Program-made: the position numbers and the translations under genes
Shown here: piece by piece, positions 9,198-17,635 of the stretch
Position numbering within the stretch: the first letter of the stretch is position 1
Layout: each line of letters begins with the position of its first letter
Notes under the pieces: generated by a model
What the model saw: only the letters and a program-made list of their open reading frames with translations
Database searches by the model: none
Told to the model about the DNA's origin: nothing
DNA from: Rhizobium bangladeshense
Lineage (GTDB): Bacteria > Pseudomonadota > Alphaproteobacteria > Rhizobiales > Rhizobiaceae
Reading direction: 5' to 3'
NCBI RefSeq assembly: GCF_017357245.1
Contig: NZ_CP071615.1
Span: 305,740-369,739, forward strand
Length of the DNA stretch: 64,000 nt

Positions 9198-9339
9198 CAA
9201 CGGTCGAGCGACGGCCGGGACGACGCTGGATATCGGGTTGAATGGTCCTGCGCCGCGCGATGGCCTCGGTCGTGGGCCAGCTCGCCCTTGGTGTAGGGGC
9301 GCATAATCGTGCGTACGAGCAGATTTCTCCGCCCAGACT

Positions 9340-9440
9340 CTGTCACGACGATCGCCAATTGTGAACGGGATCGAAGCCCAAGCCTGGCTTGCCCACATTC
9401 TCGCCTGCATTGCCTATATGTCCGTCAGAACGCTGATCGG
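9340..9440 (+). pseudogene. Possible IS66 TnpC C-terminal remnant
   Basis: The frame reads NGIEAQAWLAHILACIA, close to the end of IS66 TnpC proteins, where [16 protein letters not shown] occurs in the intact copy ending at 38883. Only this short motif is readable. The following 340 bases hold nothing I recognise. Confidence 0.45.
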
Positions 9441-9787
9441 TTGCTTCGGTAGACTTGGTAGTCAACTGCATTGAACTGTCGGGCGGCACAGCTTCGGCCC
9501 GATTTATCGGCTGCAAAGACCCAAATGGGCGTAGATGGGTGCCAGTCGATACATAGCGATAGCAAACCGGTCTCCTGGCCGAAACCCATCTACGATAGAT
9601 TAGTGCCAATGCGGAAATGCAGTCCTTGCCGCCGGGCGACGAGCGTGCCACGTCGATGCCCGCCTTTTAGGTTCATACGCGCTCGCCCCAGTGTGTGACA
9701 AAATCCGCCGTAGATTTGACGGCTCTATATTACCCTGTGCTGCTGCTTGCTCGCAAAGTTAGTGAAGCTTCGTGGGCCTTCTGCGAT

Positions 9788-10249
9788 TTATTGTCCGTCA
9801 ACATTGCGCATCGCCCGCGCGGAGTCGCCCTGCAGCGATATCAGGAGCTGCAATGCTCGATCAGCTAGGCCCGCCGGCACAAAAATATGGTCGTGGTGAT
9901 ATGCAGCCACCATGTTGCACGGTATGCCAGCTTCTGCGAGACAGGCAGCGACGCCCGCCGTGAGGCCGACGCCATCGAGCGCAGAATTCACATTGAGAGT
10001 GATCTGGCGCATCGCAAGTGAAGTTTCGAACCCCGCTCCGTGCGCCTCTCCTTTCTCGAGGACGACTGCCAAGCCTTCTCTTTCATGAAATGTCGCGATC
10101 GGGTGTAGATTGTGAACTTTGCTCCCTTCATTGGGTAACGAGCAGAACACATACTCGCCGTCGTCGAGCGAGGGCTTCATATTCGACAGCATCTCGAACT
10201 TGTCTCGCAACACAGTAGTCATTTTAGCGGTCCCGCTGTCGATAATCAT
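9788..10249 (-). CDS. ACT-domain protein
   Basis: The 153-residue product resembles small stand-alone ACT-domain proteins of about 130-150 residues. The central part reads FHEREGLAVVLEK and ITLNVNSALDGVGLTAGVAACLAEAGI, the beta-alpha-beta pattern with a glycine turn that binds amino acids. It ends with a second ACT-like half (MVAAYHHDHIFVP). A second in-frame ATG (MTTVLRDKFEML) nine residues in may be the true start. It probably senses an amino acid; the ligand is unknown. It sits alone, convergent with the cysteine-synthase-like gene. Confidence 0.75.
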   Translation of the reverse strand: MIIDSGTAKMTTVLRDKFEMLSNMKPSLDDGEYVFCSLPNEGSKVHNLHPIATFHEREGLAVVLEKGEAHGAGFETSLAMRQITLNVNSALDGVGLTAGVAACLAEAGIPCNMVAAYHHDHIFVPAGLADRALQLLISLQGDSARAMRNVDGQ

Positions 10250-10410
10250 CGTGTCTTAAGGTGGTCAGTCATTGTGTAGGACGGGAACCGGGAGCGAACA
10301 AATGAGATTTCCTTAACTGACATAAGGCAGATTGTCGATGTTGGATCGATTCCGTCGCTCAAAGCTTGCGTTGCGAAGGACTTCGACAAGTGCCTGAAGC
10401 TGTGATTACA

Positions 10411-10525
10411 GGTTTTGACCTTGCCCCCAAGTTTTATCCAGTTCTGAGTTCCCTCCAGCGGTTTTTGGTTGCTGTTGTTGGTTCGGTAGCGGCGGGTTGC
10501 GGTGCGGAGCCATTTCGGCTGCGCA
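10411..10525 (-). mobile_element. Right-end fragment of an IS3-family element (same as 43973-45242)
   Basis: The sequence from TTGACCTTGCCCCCAAG through GCAGCACCG matches, inverted and nearly unchanged, the terminal 115 bases of the intact IS3 element at 45130-45242, including its inverted repeat. Only this end remains. It truncates the ABC-permease remnant beside it. Confidence 0.88.
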
Positions 10526-10539
10526 GCACCGGATAGAAT

Positions 10540-10980
10540 TCCCGGCATTGCAAGTGGCAAACGTTACGCGGCGAAAAACAATCCACGGCGAGGCGCCGAG
10601 GCTTTGCGACGCAAGCTCCGTTCGCCGTCGATTCCGGAAAGTGCTCCGCCAATACTGATGACAACGAATGGAACGGCAACAACTGTATGAGCGATGATGA
10701 CCCTAAGTAGGTATTCGTCAGACCGAGTCGAGCGAGAAGCACCTGCATCCGAACACCAAGCACCACCGCAGACACCACCATTGGCAGACGGAAAAGTGTG
10801 CGGAATGTTCCGCGCAACAAAAGGGTTCGAGCTCGAAGGCCCAAAGAAGCCGCCACTTCAAGTAAGGTGGCTAACAACGTAGTCCCGCCACCAATCATCA
10901 GGCTGTTGACGATCAATCGCCGCCACGTGTCCGCCGGAAGCAGTTCCTCAAACCAACGAAGGGAATAGGACGGAACAGGG
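10540..10980 (-). pseudogene. ABC transporter inner-membrane permease fragment (PotB/PotC type)
   Basis: Minus-strand frames give YPVPSYSLRWFEELL, RLIVNSLMIGGGTTLLATLLE and, after shifts, HTVVAVPFVV and SLGASPWIVFRRVTF. The last is the EAA loop that docks the ATPase in polyamine/iron-type ABC permeases. The gene is frameshifted and bounded by the IS3 end on one side and an IS6 remnant on the other, so both termini are lost. Confidence 0.8.
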
Positions 10981-10984
10981 TAGG

Positions 10985-11340
10985 TCAGAATTACGCAAGA
11001 CCAAGGCGGCCAAACGCCTGCTGGAAGCAAGGATACCTGCCGAAGCGCATCGTCACCGACAAGCTCCGCTCCTATGGAGCGGCACGGCGGCAGGTCATGG
11101 CTACTCGACCATCGATCGCACAAGGGGCCCGAACAATCGTGCCGAGAATTCGCATTTGCCGCTGCGAAAACGTCAGCGGATGATGCAACGATTTCGCTCA
11201 CCGGGTGCGTTGCAACGCTTCACCAACATCTTCTCGGCCGTGCGTCGTCCCTTCACACTCAACGCGTTCCGCCATCGCGGTTCACCTGCATCGTCTCGAT
11301 GCGTTCGCCCAACGGAAAATCGCTACTGCAGTGACGGCCT
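10985..11340 (+). pseudogene. IS6-family transposase remnant
   Basis: Across changing plus-strand frames one reads RKTKAAKRLLEA, LPKRIVTDKLRSYGAA, a degenerate NNRAENSH segment, and RSPGALQRFTNIFSAV. These are successive landmarks of the catalytic half of IS6-family transposases. Several frameshifts make it inactive. The N-terminal DNA-binding part is absent. Confidence 0.8.
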
Positions 11341-11489
11341 GAGCCCGCATCATACCGCAAACGCACCTAAAGAAGTTAATTTGACATCGCCCTTTTCGCC
11401 GATCGCACCTTGGTCGTTGGCACTCTTAGCACGACCCCCGTCAAGGTCCACTCCCTGCCCGCCTCTCACGGCATAGCCGCTGGGACGGG

Positions 11490-11909
11490 TTAATTGGTTT
11501 CTCTGCGTTCCGCGTCCAGCCAGTTTTCGAGCTTCAGTCCGGGATGCGCCAGGAAGTCCCGCGTGTTGTTGGTCACCAATACCGTGTCCAGAGCGATCGC
11601 ATGCGATGCGATCAGTTTGTCGAGATGATCTATCTTCCGGTCTCTCGTCGCCATTCGAACCGGACCGTAGGCACGCGCTGCTGCGATCCCAAACGGCTCT
11701 ACCGTGATCAGCTCGGCCAGGGCGGTGAGATTATCAAGTTCTCGTGCCGGATCATCGGATGCGGAAACACCGTACCCGAGTTCCGCGAAGGTGATGGCGG
11801 ACATCACCACGTCCCCCACATAGCAACTGGCAAAGCGGCGAGCGACCTGCTCCGGCTGGTTTTTCATCAGGTAGATACACATGTTCGTATCGAGCATGTA
11901 ACGCGCCAT
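11490..11909 (-). CDS. vapC: VapC-type PIN-domain ribonuclease toxin
   Basis: The 139-residue product is a PIN domain. The acidic cluster is visible: D7 in YMLDTN, E43 in TFAELGYG, D97 in DHLDKLIASHA and D118 in TNNTRDF. VapC toxins cleave RNA, often initiator tRNA, until neutralised by VapB. Its ATG overlaps the stop of vapB by one base (TGATG), the usual coupling of such pairs. The pair may stabilise this plasmid region; that is inference. Confidence 0.92.
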   Translation of the reverse strand: MARYMLDTNMCIYLMKNQPEQVARRFASCYVGDVVMSAITFAELGYGVSASDDPARELDNLTALAELITVEPFGIAAARAYGPVRMATRDRKIDHLDKLIASHAIALDTVLVTNNTRDFLAHPGLKLENWLDAERRETN

Positions 11910-12145
11910 CAGATCTTATCCCGCTCCTCTTGCTCATGGGACTCTCTTCCGTCGCGCATGAAATCCGGAGAGAAGCGGGCGAATACATCCAGAACGCCGG
12001 CCAGGGAGCGATGCACAGGACGGATGCGAAGCTCGTCGCCGATGCGCTCGATTTCCAACTCAACATCGGTTCGCTCAAACGCCAGTTCCGCCGGTATGCG
12101 AACCGCCTGGGAATTTCCATTCTTGAAAGCTTTAGTGGTGTGCAT
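11909..12145 (-). CDS. vapB: VapB-type antitoxin (AbrB/SpoVT fold)
   Basis: The 78-residue product starts MHTTKAFKNGNSQAVRIPAE, the swapped-hairpin AbrB/MazE motif, and ends in a charged tail that would wrap the toxin. It lies directly upstream of vapC with a one-base overlap. The paired inverted repeat in front of the gene is a good candidate for autorepression by the VapBC complex. Confidence 0.92.
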   Translation of the reverse strand: MHTTKAFKNGNSQAVRIPAELAFERTDVELEIERIGDELRIRPVHRSLAGVLDVFARFSPDFMRDGRESHEQEERDKI

Positions 12146-12158
12146 GTCATCAACTTTG

Positions 12159-12217
12159 TGTGTACGTGGATGTACTATATCCTAGGCTTTCCAACTTGTA
12201 CATCCTTAGTGTGTACG
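12159..12217 (-). promoter_or_regulatory. Probable vapBC operator (paired inverted repeat)
   Basis: GGATGTAC at 12168-12175 is mirrored by GTACATCC at 12198-12205, 22 bases between them. Both are flanked by GTGTACG copies at 12160-12166 and 12211-12217. The block begins 14 bases upstream of the vapB ATG, where VapBC-type complexes bind to repress their own operon. Confidence 0.65.
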
Positions 12218-12255
12218 TTTAGCGCTTGGACGGGCGCGCATCTCGCAACAGGTTG

Positions 12256-12910
12256 AGGTCGCTCGTGCCGAATCGTGTGCTGGTCCACCCGCAGCGGGTA
12301 TTGGCCCATCCGGGCAACAGTTCGTTCCTGCCCCGTCCAAATCTAGACAGACGATTGAGAGCGCGATGCCGCGCTCAGATTTGCAAGGAGCATCCGTAGA
12401 AGGCGTATGCGCGTCTCACCCGTGACATGCCGCTCTTACGATAGGCCGGTGCTTGCGCCAATGTCGCCGGCAGCCGCGACTTCGGCGGCGTAGTGCGAAA
12501 GGCGGTGAAATGTTCGCCGCCGATCTGTGTTGTATCGAGATTGCGATTGGCATGACGGGCACCTATGTCGTCGACCGTGACAAAGGGCGGTGTATTGTAG
12601 ATGTATGGCTGATCTCCGCTTTGCGGCGGATCTCCGCAACCGACATCCTGGCGATCGTTCCTCCCGGCCGAAGGCGAGCCCACGCCGGACCGCGGAGCTC
12701 GCTGCGGAAATTGTCTCGCTATGCCCTCACTAAGAGAAAATTCAATTAGGCACGAAAGGGCTTTCGATGGAGCCGGAAGTTTGTTGGCGCGGCAGCTTTT
12801 TTGCTGTTGACGAGCGTATAGCGATTCTATACCCGTTCCGACGGATTAAAAGCACAATGCATATATAAAGCCGTCAGGAGGCAAATGTTGCTCATTTTGA
12901 GAATCCGCGC
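12256..12910 (+). other. Intergenic stretch, no gene recognised
   Basis: About 650 bases separate the vapBC region from the acetolactate-synthase remnant. Short open frames of about 100 codons occur on both strands, but none has an identifiable motif or a convincing ribosome site. Confidence 0.4.
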
Positions 12911-13010
12911 ATGGTCAAGGGGTCCAACTTCCTTGTCTCGGCGATTGAATGAGGGGGTCGAGTACATCTTTCGCGTCCCCGGCGAGGAAGCCCTCGACGT
13001 CGTCGCTCCT
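12911..13010 (+). pseudogene. Acetolactate synthase large subunit, N-terminal scrap
   Basis: The start reads MVKGSNFLVSAIE, and after a one-base loss continues NEGVEYIFRVPGEEALDVV. This is the N-terminal thiamine-pyrophosphate-binding segment of acetolactate synthases, where VPGEEN holds the cofactor-activating glutamate. Nothing of the remaining 500 residues follows, so this is only a scar of the gene. Confidence 0.75.
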
Positions 13011-13202
13011 GCTCCATCTGCATCAAGTCGGCGCCTTCCTGTCACGATGAGGACACCGGCACTCTCTCAAAAGAAGGATACTGTCACGATGGTCCGTACC
13101 CGCAGAAGCCATTTCAGAAGACGAGATCACCGGCGTATATTGTCCCACAGATGGAACGCGCGCCACGTTTTCAACTCGAAGCAACTCGAGCTGATCCTCA
13201 AC

Positions 13203-13237
13203 ACAACTCATTCCTGAACACACTCATTCCTGAACCT
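13203..13237 (+). repeat. Short tandem repeat before the thioredoxin-like gene
   Basis: The 14-base unit ACTCATTCCTGAAC occurs twice, separated by two bases, within the 50 bases upstream of the 13251 start. It may be polymerase slippage or a paired binding site. Confidence 0.6.
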
Positions 13238-13250
13238 TGGAAAATAAAAC

Positions 13251-13721
13251 ATGACCTCTAATATAAGTATTGGCTCGCCAGCCCCGTCGATCAACGTGCA
13301 GCACTGGCTCCGCGGCGATCCGCTTTCCAACTTCCAGCTCGGCAAGATCTACATCCTCGATTTCTTTTCGACTACCTGCGGATATTGCGGGCCGGTGCTG
13401 TCCCACTTGGCGCAGATGCAGGAGGAAATCAGCGACATGGGAGTTGAACTCATCGAGGTCGCAGCAAATGAGGAAGCTGAAACGGCTAACGAGGCCCTAG
13501 CTCAGGTGGACAAATGGGTAACCAAATGGCTCCCGAATACGAAAATTCGGATCGGGTTCGACCACTCAGGCGAAATGGCTAAGCATTGGCTGTTAGCCAG
13601 CCTGTCCTTCCATCTTCCACAGGCGTTCATTGTCGGCCGAGACGGCAGCATCGCCTTCATCGGTGATCCGGACATGCCCGTGCTGCAGACCCTGGCGGAG
13701 TATAAGGGTGAGCCGGGGTGA
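13251..13721 (+). CDS. TlpA-like thioredoxin-fold protein
   Basis: The 156-residue product has the TlpA/ResA fold signature: APSINVQHWLRGDPL, then the strand ILDFFSTTCGYCGPV with a CGYC redox pair near residues 43-46, and later LPQAFIVGRDGSIAFIG with the conserved cis-proline. No signal peptide or membrane anchor is visible, so a cytoplasmic role is likely unless the true start lies upstream. The ATG at 13251 follows GGAAAATAAAAC. It stands alone, just upstream of a response-regulator gene on the same strand. Its substrate is unknown. Confidence 0.82.
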   Translation: MTSNISIGSPAPSINVQHWLRGDPLSNFQLGKIYILDFFSTTCGYCGPVLSHLAQMQEEISDMGVELIEVAANEEAETANEALAQVDKWVTKWLPNTKIRIGFDHSGEMAKHWLLASLSFHLPQAFIVGRDGSIAFIGDPDMPVLQTLAEYKGEPG

Positions 13722-13860
13722 TGTCAGGTTAACTCGCCATGAAGCGACCGGCTGGTAGTTGATGCCAATGACCCAGCCGAGTATAATGATCAATGTAACA
13801 GACATTCCCAAATATTAGCGATCGCTTCTCGCAAAGTATATCTGCCGGAAGGCGATGTTG

Positions 13861-13999
13861 TCGCCGCTGACCTTCTTCCCTGGGTTGGTGTCCACTTTGT
13901 GGGCGGGCACAAAAGCTACATGCTCAACAAAGGTGCAGCGATGCTGACGCGACGGGTGGCGATGCCTCTCTGGAATCCACTGCTTTTAGGAGGCACGCC
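13861..13999 (+). repeat. Regulator upstream region, second copy at 41068-41215
   Basis: The segment CTTCCCTGGGTTGGTGTCCACTTT and the final TTTTAGGAGGCACGCC before the response-regulator ATG are almost identical to the corresponding region of the intact module. The final AGGAGG is a strong ribosome site. The duplication therefore included control sequence. Confidence 0.85.
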
Positions 14000-14695
14000 A
14001 TGTGTAATGAATTGATCCTCATCATCGATGACGATCGGGAAACGCGTGCTCTCCTAAAATTTTACCTTGAGAGAGAAGGTTATCGAACAGTGGAGGCTTC
14101 CGATGGAGAAATAGGCCTTGCGCACCATATGAGGCTGAAACCCGATCTCGTCATGCTCGAAGTCTCGTTACCCCGCCGGAACGGCTTTGAGGTATTGGCT
14201 GAAATCAGGCGTCGCGGCGACACGTTGGTGATTGTGGTGACGTGCCGGGACAAGCCTATTGACGAACTGCAGGGCTATCGATGCGGAGCAGATGATTACA
14301 TTGTCAAACCGTTCGAACCGGACGTAGTGGTAGCCCGTACCATAGCGGTGCTACGGAGGGCCGGTGGTCGCATCGCCAATCTGCCAATCCGCCTTGGAAA
14401 ACTGACTGTCGACCAGTCAGCACGCGCCGCATGGGTAGATCAACCGACCGGACGAAAAGACCTGCAGCTGACTCAAACGGAGTTCAAGCTTATCGCTCGT
14501 CTGGCTCGTTCCCCCGGCCGCGTGTTCGAGCGTGGTGAACTGATTGACGAATGTTTTCCAGACAATGTACCGCTCGACCGGACCATAGATACTCATATGT
14601 GCAATCTGAGATACAAACTCGGTGCCGCAGGCGTGCGCGGCATGCTGGTCTCCGTCAGGGGCATTGGATACCGAATGGACAATACAGATGGTTAA
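14000..14695 (+). CDS. OmpR/PhoB-family response regulator with Glu at the phosphorylation site
   Basis: The 231-residue protein has a receiver domain (about 1-120) and a winged-helix DNA-binding domain (about 130-230, ending VRGIGYRMD). The acidic pocket D10-D12 and K103 in KPFEPD are present, but position 54, the phospho-acceptor aspartate in the paralogue at 41216, is glutamate (LVMLEVSL). Asp-to-Glu changes there often mimic phosphorylation in this family. The paralogue is close to 80% identical by eye. The downstream kinase copy is broken, so this regulator cannot rely on a local partner. AGGAGG precedes the ATG by seven bases. Confidence 0.9.
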   Translation: MCNELILIIDDDRETRALLKFYLEREGYRTVEASDGEIGLAHHMRLKPDLVMLEVSLPRRNGFEVLAEIRRRGDTLVIVVTCRDKPIDELQGYRCGADDYIVKPFEPDVVVARTIAVLRRAGGRIANLPIRLGKLTVDQSARAAWVDQPTGRKDLQLTQTEFKLIARLARSPGRVFERGELIDECFPDNVPLDRTIDTHMCNLRYKLGAAGVRGMLVSVRGIGYRMDNTDG

Positions 14696-15221
14696 ATTTA
14701 AAGCTAGAAATTTGCAAACATGATCGTTCGCGCTCGTGTGCAAAAGCTACAATCTTCTTCACGATACTGGATGAACTGTCTCCGGACGCCTCCGAGTCGC
14801 CCTGGACGGTTGTCGCCGCACTCAGTTTAATAGCAATAATCGGTCTTATTCCCGCCGCCGTTGTCGGCCGTCGGCCTAGCCCAAGACATCGTGAGTGCTC
14901 TGCCACCCATTCGATAGCCGCCGGTGATTATTCCGTGCGTGTCACACCGCCCCGAACTCGTTCGAGGATGCCTATGCTTTTACCGCCAATATTAACGCGA
15001 TGGCCGAGCGCCTGGAGGAGTTTCAAGCAGACCTCAGATACTGGAACTCAGCGATTGCGCATGAAGTCCGAACGTCCTCGACCGTGCTATTAGGCAATCT
15101 GCGTGGACTTTCGACCGGTGCAATCGAACCAAGCCCGGAGCTATTCGCTCGCATGATTCCCTATCTCGACTATCTTGATTCTATCATCAACGATTTAGAG
15201 AATCTTCTTCTAATTGAATAG
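14688..15221 (+). pseudogene. Sensor histidine kinase, frameshifted and truncated copy of 41904-42995
   Basis: The DNA follows the intact kinase from its first codons through the HAMP region and the H-box (SAIAHEVRTSSTVL), with several deletions that break the reading frame before the H-box. It stops at TAG 15219-15221, before any ATP-binding domain. The ATPase half (N, G1 and G2 boxes) is absent, so it cannot phosphorylate anything. Confidence 0.92.
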
Positions 15222-15228
15222 GTGGCCT

Positions 15229-15331
15229 GGCTGATGCCCTCCTTGCGGCAGATCTCAGCAACCAAGACACCTTCATCACCTTGCTTCAGAATGAACGCCT
15301 TCTGCGCGTCCGAAAATTGCGATGCCTTCAT
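15229..15331 (-). pseudogene. IS3-family OrfA N-terminal fragment
   Basis: On the minus strand the start reads MKASQFSDAQKAFILKQ followed by EICRKEGISQ, the HTH of an IS3-family (IS407-like) OrfA. It is cut off immediately afterwards by the end of the kinase remnant. Confidence 0.8.
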
Positions 15332-15553
15332 CGTCTACCCTTCCTTTCCCTGCGAGGAAAATGCACCGGAAAACTCTAACCAAAACTGGTCTAGTTTGAA
15401 GGGTTCAGATCAGAACTTCGTCAGCGGTCGGTGATAACTTGAGCTTGATCACATTGTGGAACAGTGGCGCACATGCGCTATGTTGTAGGCGGCCTCAAAA
15501 TCTTATTGCCGTAGAGCTTCTTGTAACCCCCATAGGCATTGACCTGATGTGGT

Positions 15554-16897
15554 GGACGGCCTCCGCTCCCGGCATCGCAATGTGCCAAAGTGTGGCTGTC
15601 GAAAGTCACATAAGGGAGAGCCGTCCATGGAGAAGATTACCACAATTGGTCTGGATATCGCCAAGCATGTATTTCAGGTTCACGGGATCAATGGTGCCGG
15701 CGCGACGGTGAGCCGCCGCAAGCTGCGCCGCGACGATGTCGTTGGATTCTTCAAGGCATTGCCGCCATGCCTGATCGGAATCGAGGCATGCGCGACTGGA
15801 CACCACTGGGCTCGGGTTCTTATGGCGCTGGGTCACGAGGTTCGGCTGATGCCGGCGTCTTACGTCAAGCCATACGTGAAGCGGCAGAAGAACGACGCGA
15901 CAGATGCCGAGGCGATTTGCGAGGCGGTGACGCGGCCGACGATGCGCTTCGTTCCAGTGAAGAGCGAGGAGCAACAGGGCGTGCTGATGCTGCATCGGGT
16001 CCGCGAGCTTTTGATCCGGCAGCGGACAATGCTGGTGAACGCCTTGCGTGGCCACTTGGCGGAGTTCGGCATCGTAACGCGACAGGGCATTGCCGGCGTC
16101 GGAATGCTGATCGCGTTGGTCGACGACGATGATCACGATCTAATCCCGCCGCTTGCGCGGTCCGCGCTTCTTCCGCTGATCGGGCAGTTGCGGGAGGTGC
16201 ACGAGAAGGTCAGCGAGCTGGATCGCCAAATTCATGCTTGGCATCGCTCGAACGAACTGAGCCGCCGCCTTGAGACGATCCCTGGAATTGGCCCGATCAC
16301 TGCCAGCGCAATTGCCGCGACGGTGACCGACGCGTCGCTCTTCAAATCCGGCCGACAATTGGCGGCATGGATAGGCCTGGTGCCGCGGCAGAACTCATCG
16401 GGTGGCAAGGACCGCCTCGGAAGGATCAGCAAACAAGGCGATCCCTATCTCCGCCGGCTTCTCGTTGTGGGCGCGCACGCGGTGCTTCGTTTCAGCGGCA
16501 AAGCTAAAGTTGCACCGACGCGTTGGGCCGCCGAACTTCTGGTGAAGAAGCCGTACAACGTCGTCGCTGTTGCTTTGGCCAACAAGATGGCGCGGATCGT
16601 CTGGGCGTTGATGACGACGGGCAGGCGCTTTGAGGCGACCGCCGCCCTTTGAATGCTCACAGAGAATGCAGAAATTGGTGAGGTGCTGATGGCGTGATGG
16701 CGAACGGTCGAGCCGGGATCGGACAAACCCGATCAGTGGGTGCCGCTTGAAAGCGCGTTGACCTGTCTGGGATCCGATCAGCGGACTACATCAGGGCCAG
16801 CGGCATGAACGCGCCGCAATCAAAGGCCGTATACATGCCTGCACCCGACCAATCTGCCGGAAACACCACACTGCCCCTTGCCACGCGGAGGCCGTCC
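15554..16897 (+). mobile_element. IS110-family element of IS1111 type
   Basis: GGACGGCCTCCG at 15554-15565 is mirrored by CGGAGGCCGTCC at 16886-16897, a 12-base inverted pair flanking the transposase. IS1111-group members of IS110 have such subterminal repeats. The true tips lie a few bases outside. The right tip is only about five bases from the terminal repeat of the neighbouring IS3 element, in line with the known habit of this group to enter other elements' ends. Confidence 0.8.
15627..16652 (+). CDS. IS110/IS1111 transposase (DEDD)
   Basis: The 341-residue protein has the N-terminal RuvC-like DEDD domain: D in GLDIAKHVF, E in GIEACATGHHW, and D residues in DATDAEAICEAV. The C-terminal transposase_20 domain contains IPGIGPITASAIAA and the serine-containing SSGGKDRLGRISKQGDPYLRR. 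AAGGGAGAG lies eight bases before the ATG at 15627; the frame extends further upstream without need. It appears intact and probably active. A fragment of a close relative lies at 24826-24925. Confidence 0.95.
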   Translation: MEKITTIGLDIAKHVFQVHGINGAGATVSRRKLRRDDVVGFFKALPPCLIGIEACATGHHWARVLMALGHEVRLMPASYVKPYVKRQKNDATDAEAICEAVTRPTMRFVPVKSEEQQGVLMLHRVRELLIRQRTMLVNALRGHLAEFGIVTRQGIAGVGMLIALVDDDDHDLIPPLARSALLPLIGQLREVHEKVSELDRQIHAWHRSNELSRRLETIPGIGPITASAIAATVTDASLFKSGRQLAAWIGLVPRQNSSGGKDRLGRISKQGDPYLRRLLVVGAHAVLRFSGKAKVAPTRWAAELLVKKPYNVVAVALANKMARIVWALMTTGRRFEATAAL

Positions 16898-16919
16898 ATA
16901 CATGCCACTGAACTTTCAT

Positions 16920-17094
16920 CCAGCGGCGACTAGAGCCCCGGCGGTTTTGAATACGCCAAGTGGCGCGGTGGGAGCAACCGGCGGAAACGCGAAGCTTTCA
17001 TCTTGCGCAGCGTTGGAGCCGGTTGCGGCGATGGTCCCGGCAAAGTCTGCCGGGGTTTTGTATCCGAGCGATGAGTGCGGCCGGAAATGGTTGT
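16920..17094 (-). pseudogene. IS3 OrfB, C-terminal part (beyond the insertion)
   Basis: Minus-strand translation gives YNHFRPHSSLGYKTPADFAG, the end of an IS3 OrfB integrase domain, then a proline/alanine-rich tail. It is the direct continuation of the part at 19715-20457 once the inserted element is removed. Confidence 0.88.
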
Positions 17095-17139
17095 ACAACA
17101 CGACGACAGAACACCCACGGGACCGAGGTTCGCGAGCTT

Positions 17140-17628
17140 TTGTATCCGTGGCATCCCTGGTCCGGGCGGCTCGTTCACGTGCATGAGTCGGTGTCCAAAG
17201 GGACGCATATTTTCCGCTGCAGCCTTTCTGGTTCTTCTTCTGGTCGACTTCTTGAGGTCCCGTCGTGGATGTTCGATCGATCAGTGAGTGGTTGTTGGCG
17301 CAGCCTGCCGGTTCCGCACGTCGATCTCGCAAGCCTGCATATTTTGGCAAGATTGCTGAAGGACGCTGATGCCTCATCGCAATCTTCGGTAATGGGCGCA
17401 GCATTGGTCTCTCACGAAACGAGTCGGAGAGATGTTCATGCCTCGCCAGCCCATGACATGCCAGTTCGATCTGTTCTCGGCCCCGCAGCGGGGGAAGACG
17501 GCAGGGACGCCGCAATGGCCGGAGTTGCCGGAGGAGACCCGCCAAGCGTTGACGGTGCTCATCGTGCGGCTGTTCGTCGATCACGCAAAGTGCGGACATG
17601 CCTCCCAACAGAAGGAGGCCGGTCATGA
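17140..17628 (+). CDS. Accessory protein of element A (YPWHP...PSWMFD family)
   Basis: The frame reads [17 protein letters not shown], then [11 protein letters not shown], matching the protein in the same place of element B (AYPWHPLFGKKVQV, ELPNWMFDQSY). This resembles small DUF5372-type proteins found beside recombinases. No ATG or GTG lies in frame between the element tip and this motif; TTG at 17140 is the only candidate inside, so translation may also enter from host sequence. The C-terminal half after residue 70 is less conserved and overlaps the next gene. Function unknown. Confidence 0.55.
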   Translation: MYPWHPWSGRLVHVHESVSKGTHIFRCSLSGSSSGRLLEVPSWMFDRSVSGCWRSLPVPHVDLASLHILARLLKDADASSQSSVMGAALVSHETSRRDVHASPAHDMPVRSVLGPAAGEDGRDAAMAGVAGGDPPSVDGAHRAAVRRSRKVRTCLPTEGGRS

Positions 17629-17635
17629 TGCATGA
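17438..17635 (+). CDS. Small helical accessory protein of element A
   Basis: The 65-residue product [14 protein letters not shown]... contains a predicted helix [24 protein letters not shown] lies seven bases before the ATG at 17438. Its end overlaps the recombinase start by eleven bases. The equivalent gene in element B (34716-34907) likewise overlaps its recombinase and has a leucine-rich helix (ELVEALADLLLEALEA). It could be a recombination accessory factor; this is inference from conserved position. Confidence 0.6.
   Translation: MPRQPMTCQFDLFSAPQRGKTAGTPQWPELPEETRQALTVLIVRLFVDHAKCGHASQQKEAGHDA

Noticed and set aside
10434-11201. A 255-codon minus-strand open frame with membrane-like segments
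   Set aside because: It is a chance fusion: IS3 end sequence at its C-terminus, a frameshifted permease in the middle and IS6 sequence nearby. No single gene is present.
17598-17624. Upstream extension of the element A recombinase
   Set aside because: AGGAGG at 17613-17618 sits six bases before ATG 17625, and the family N-terminus fits that start.
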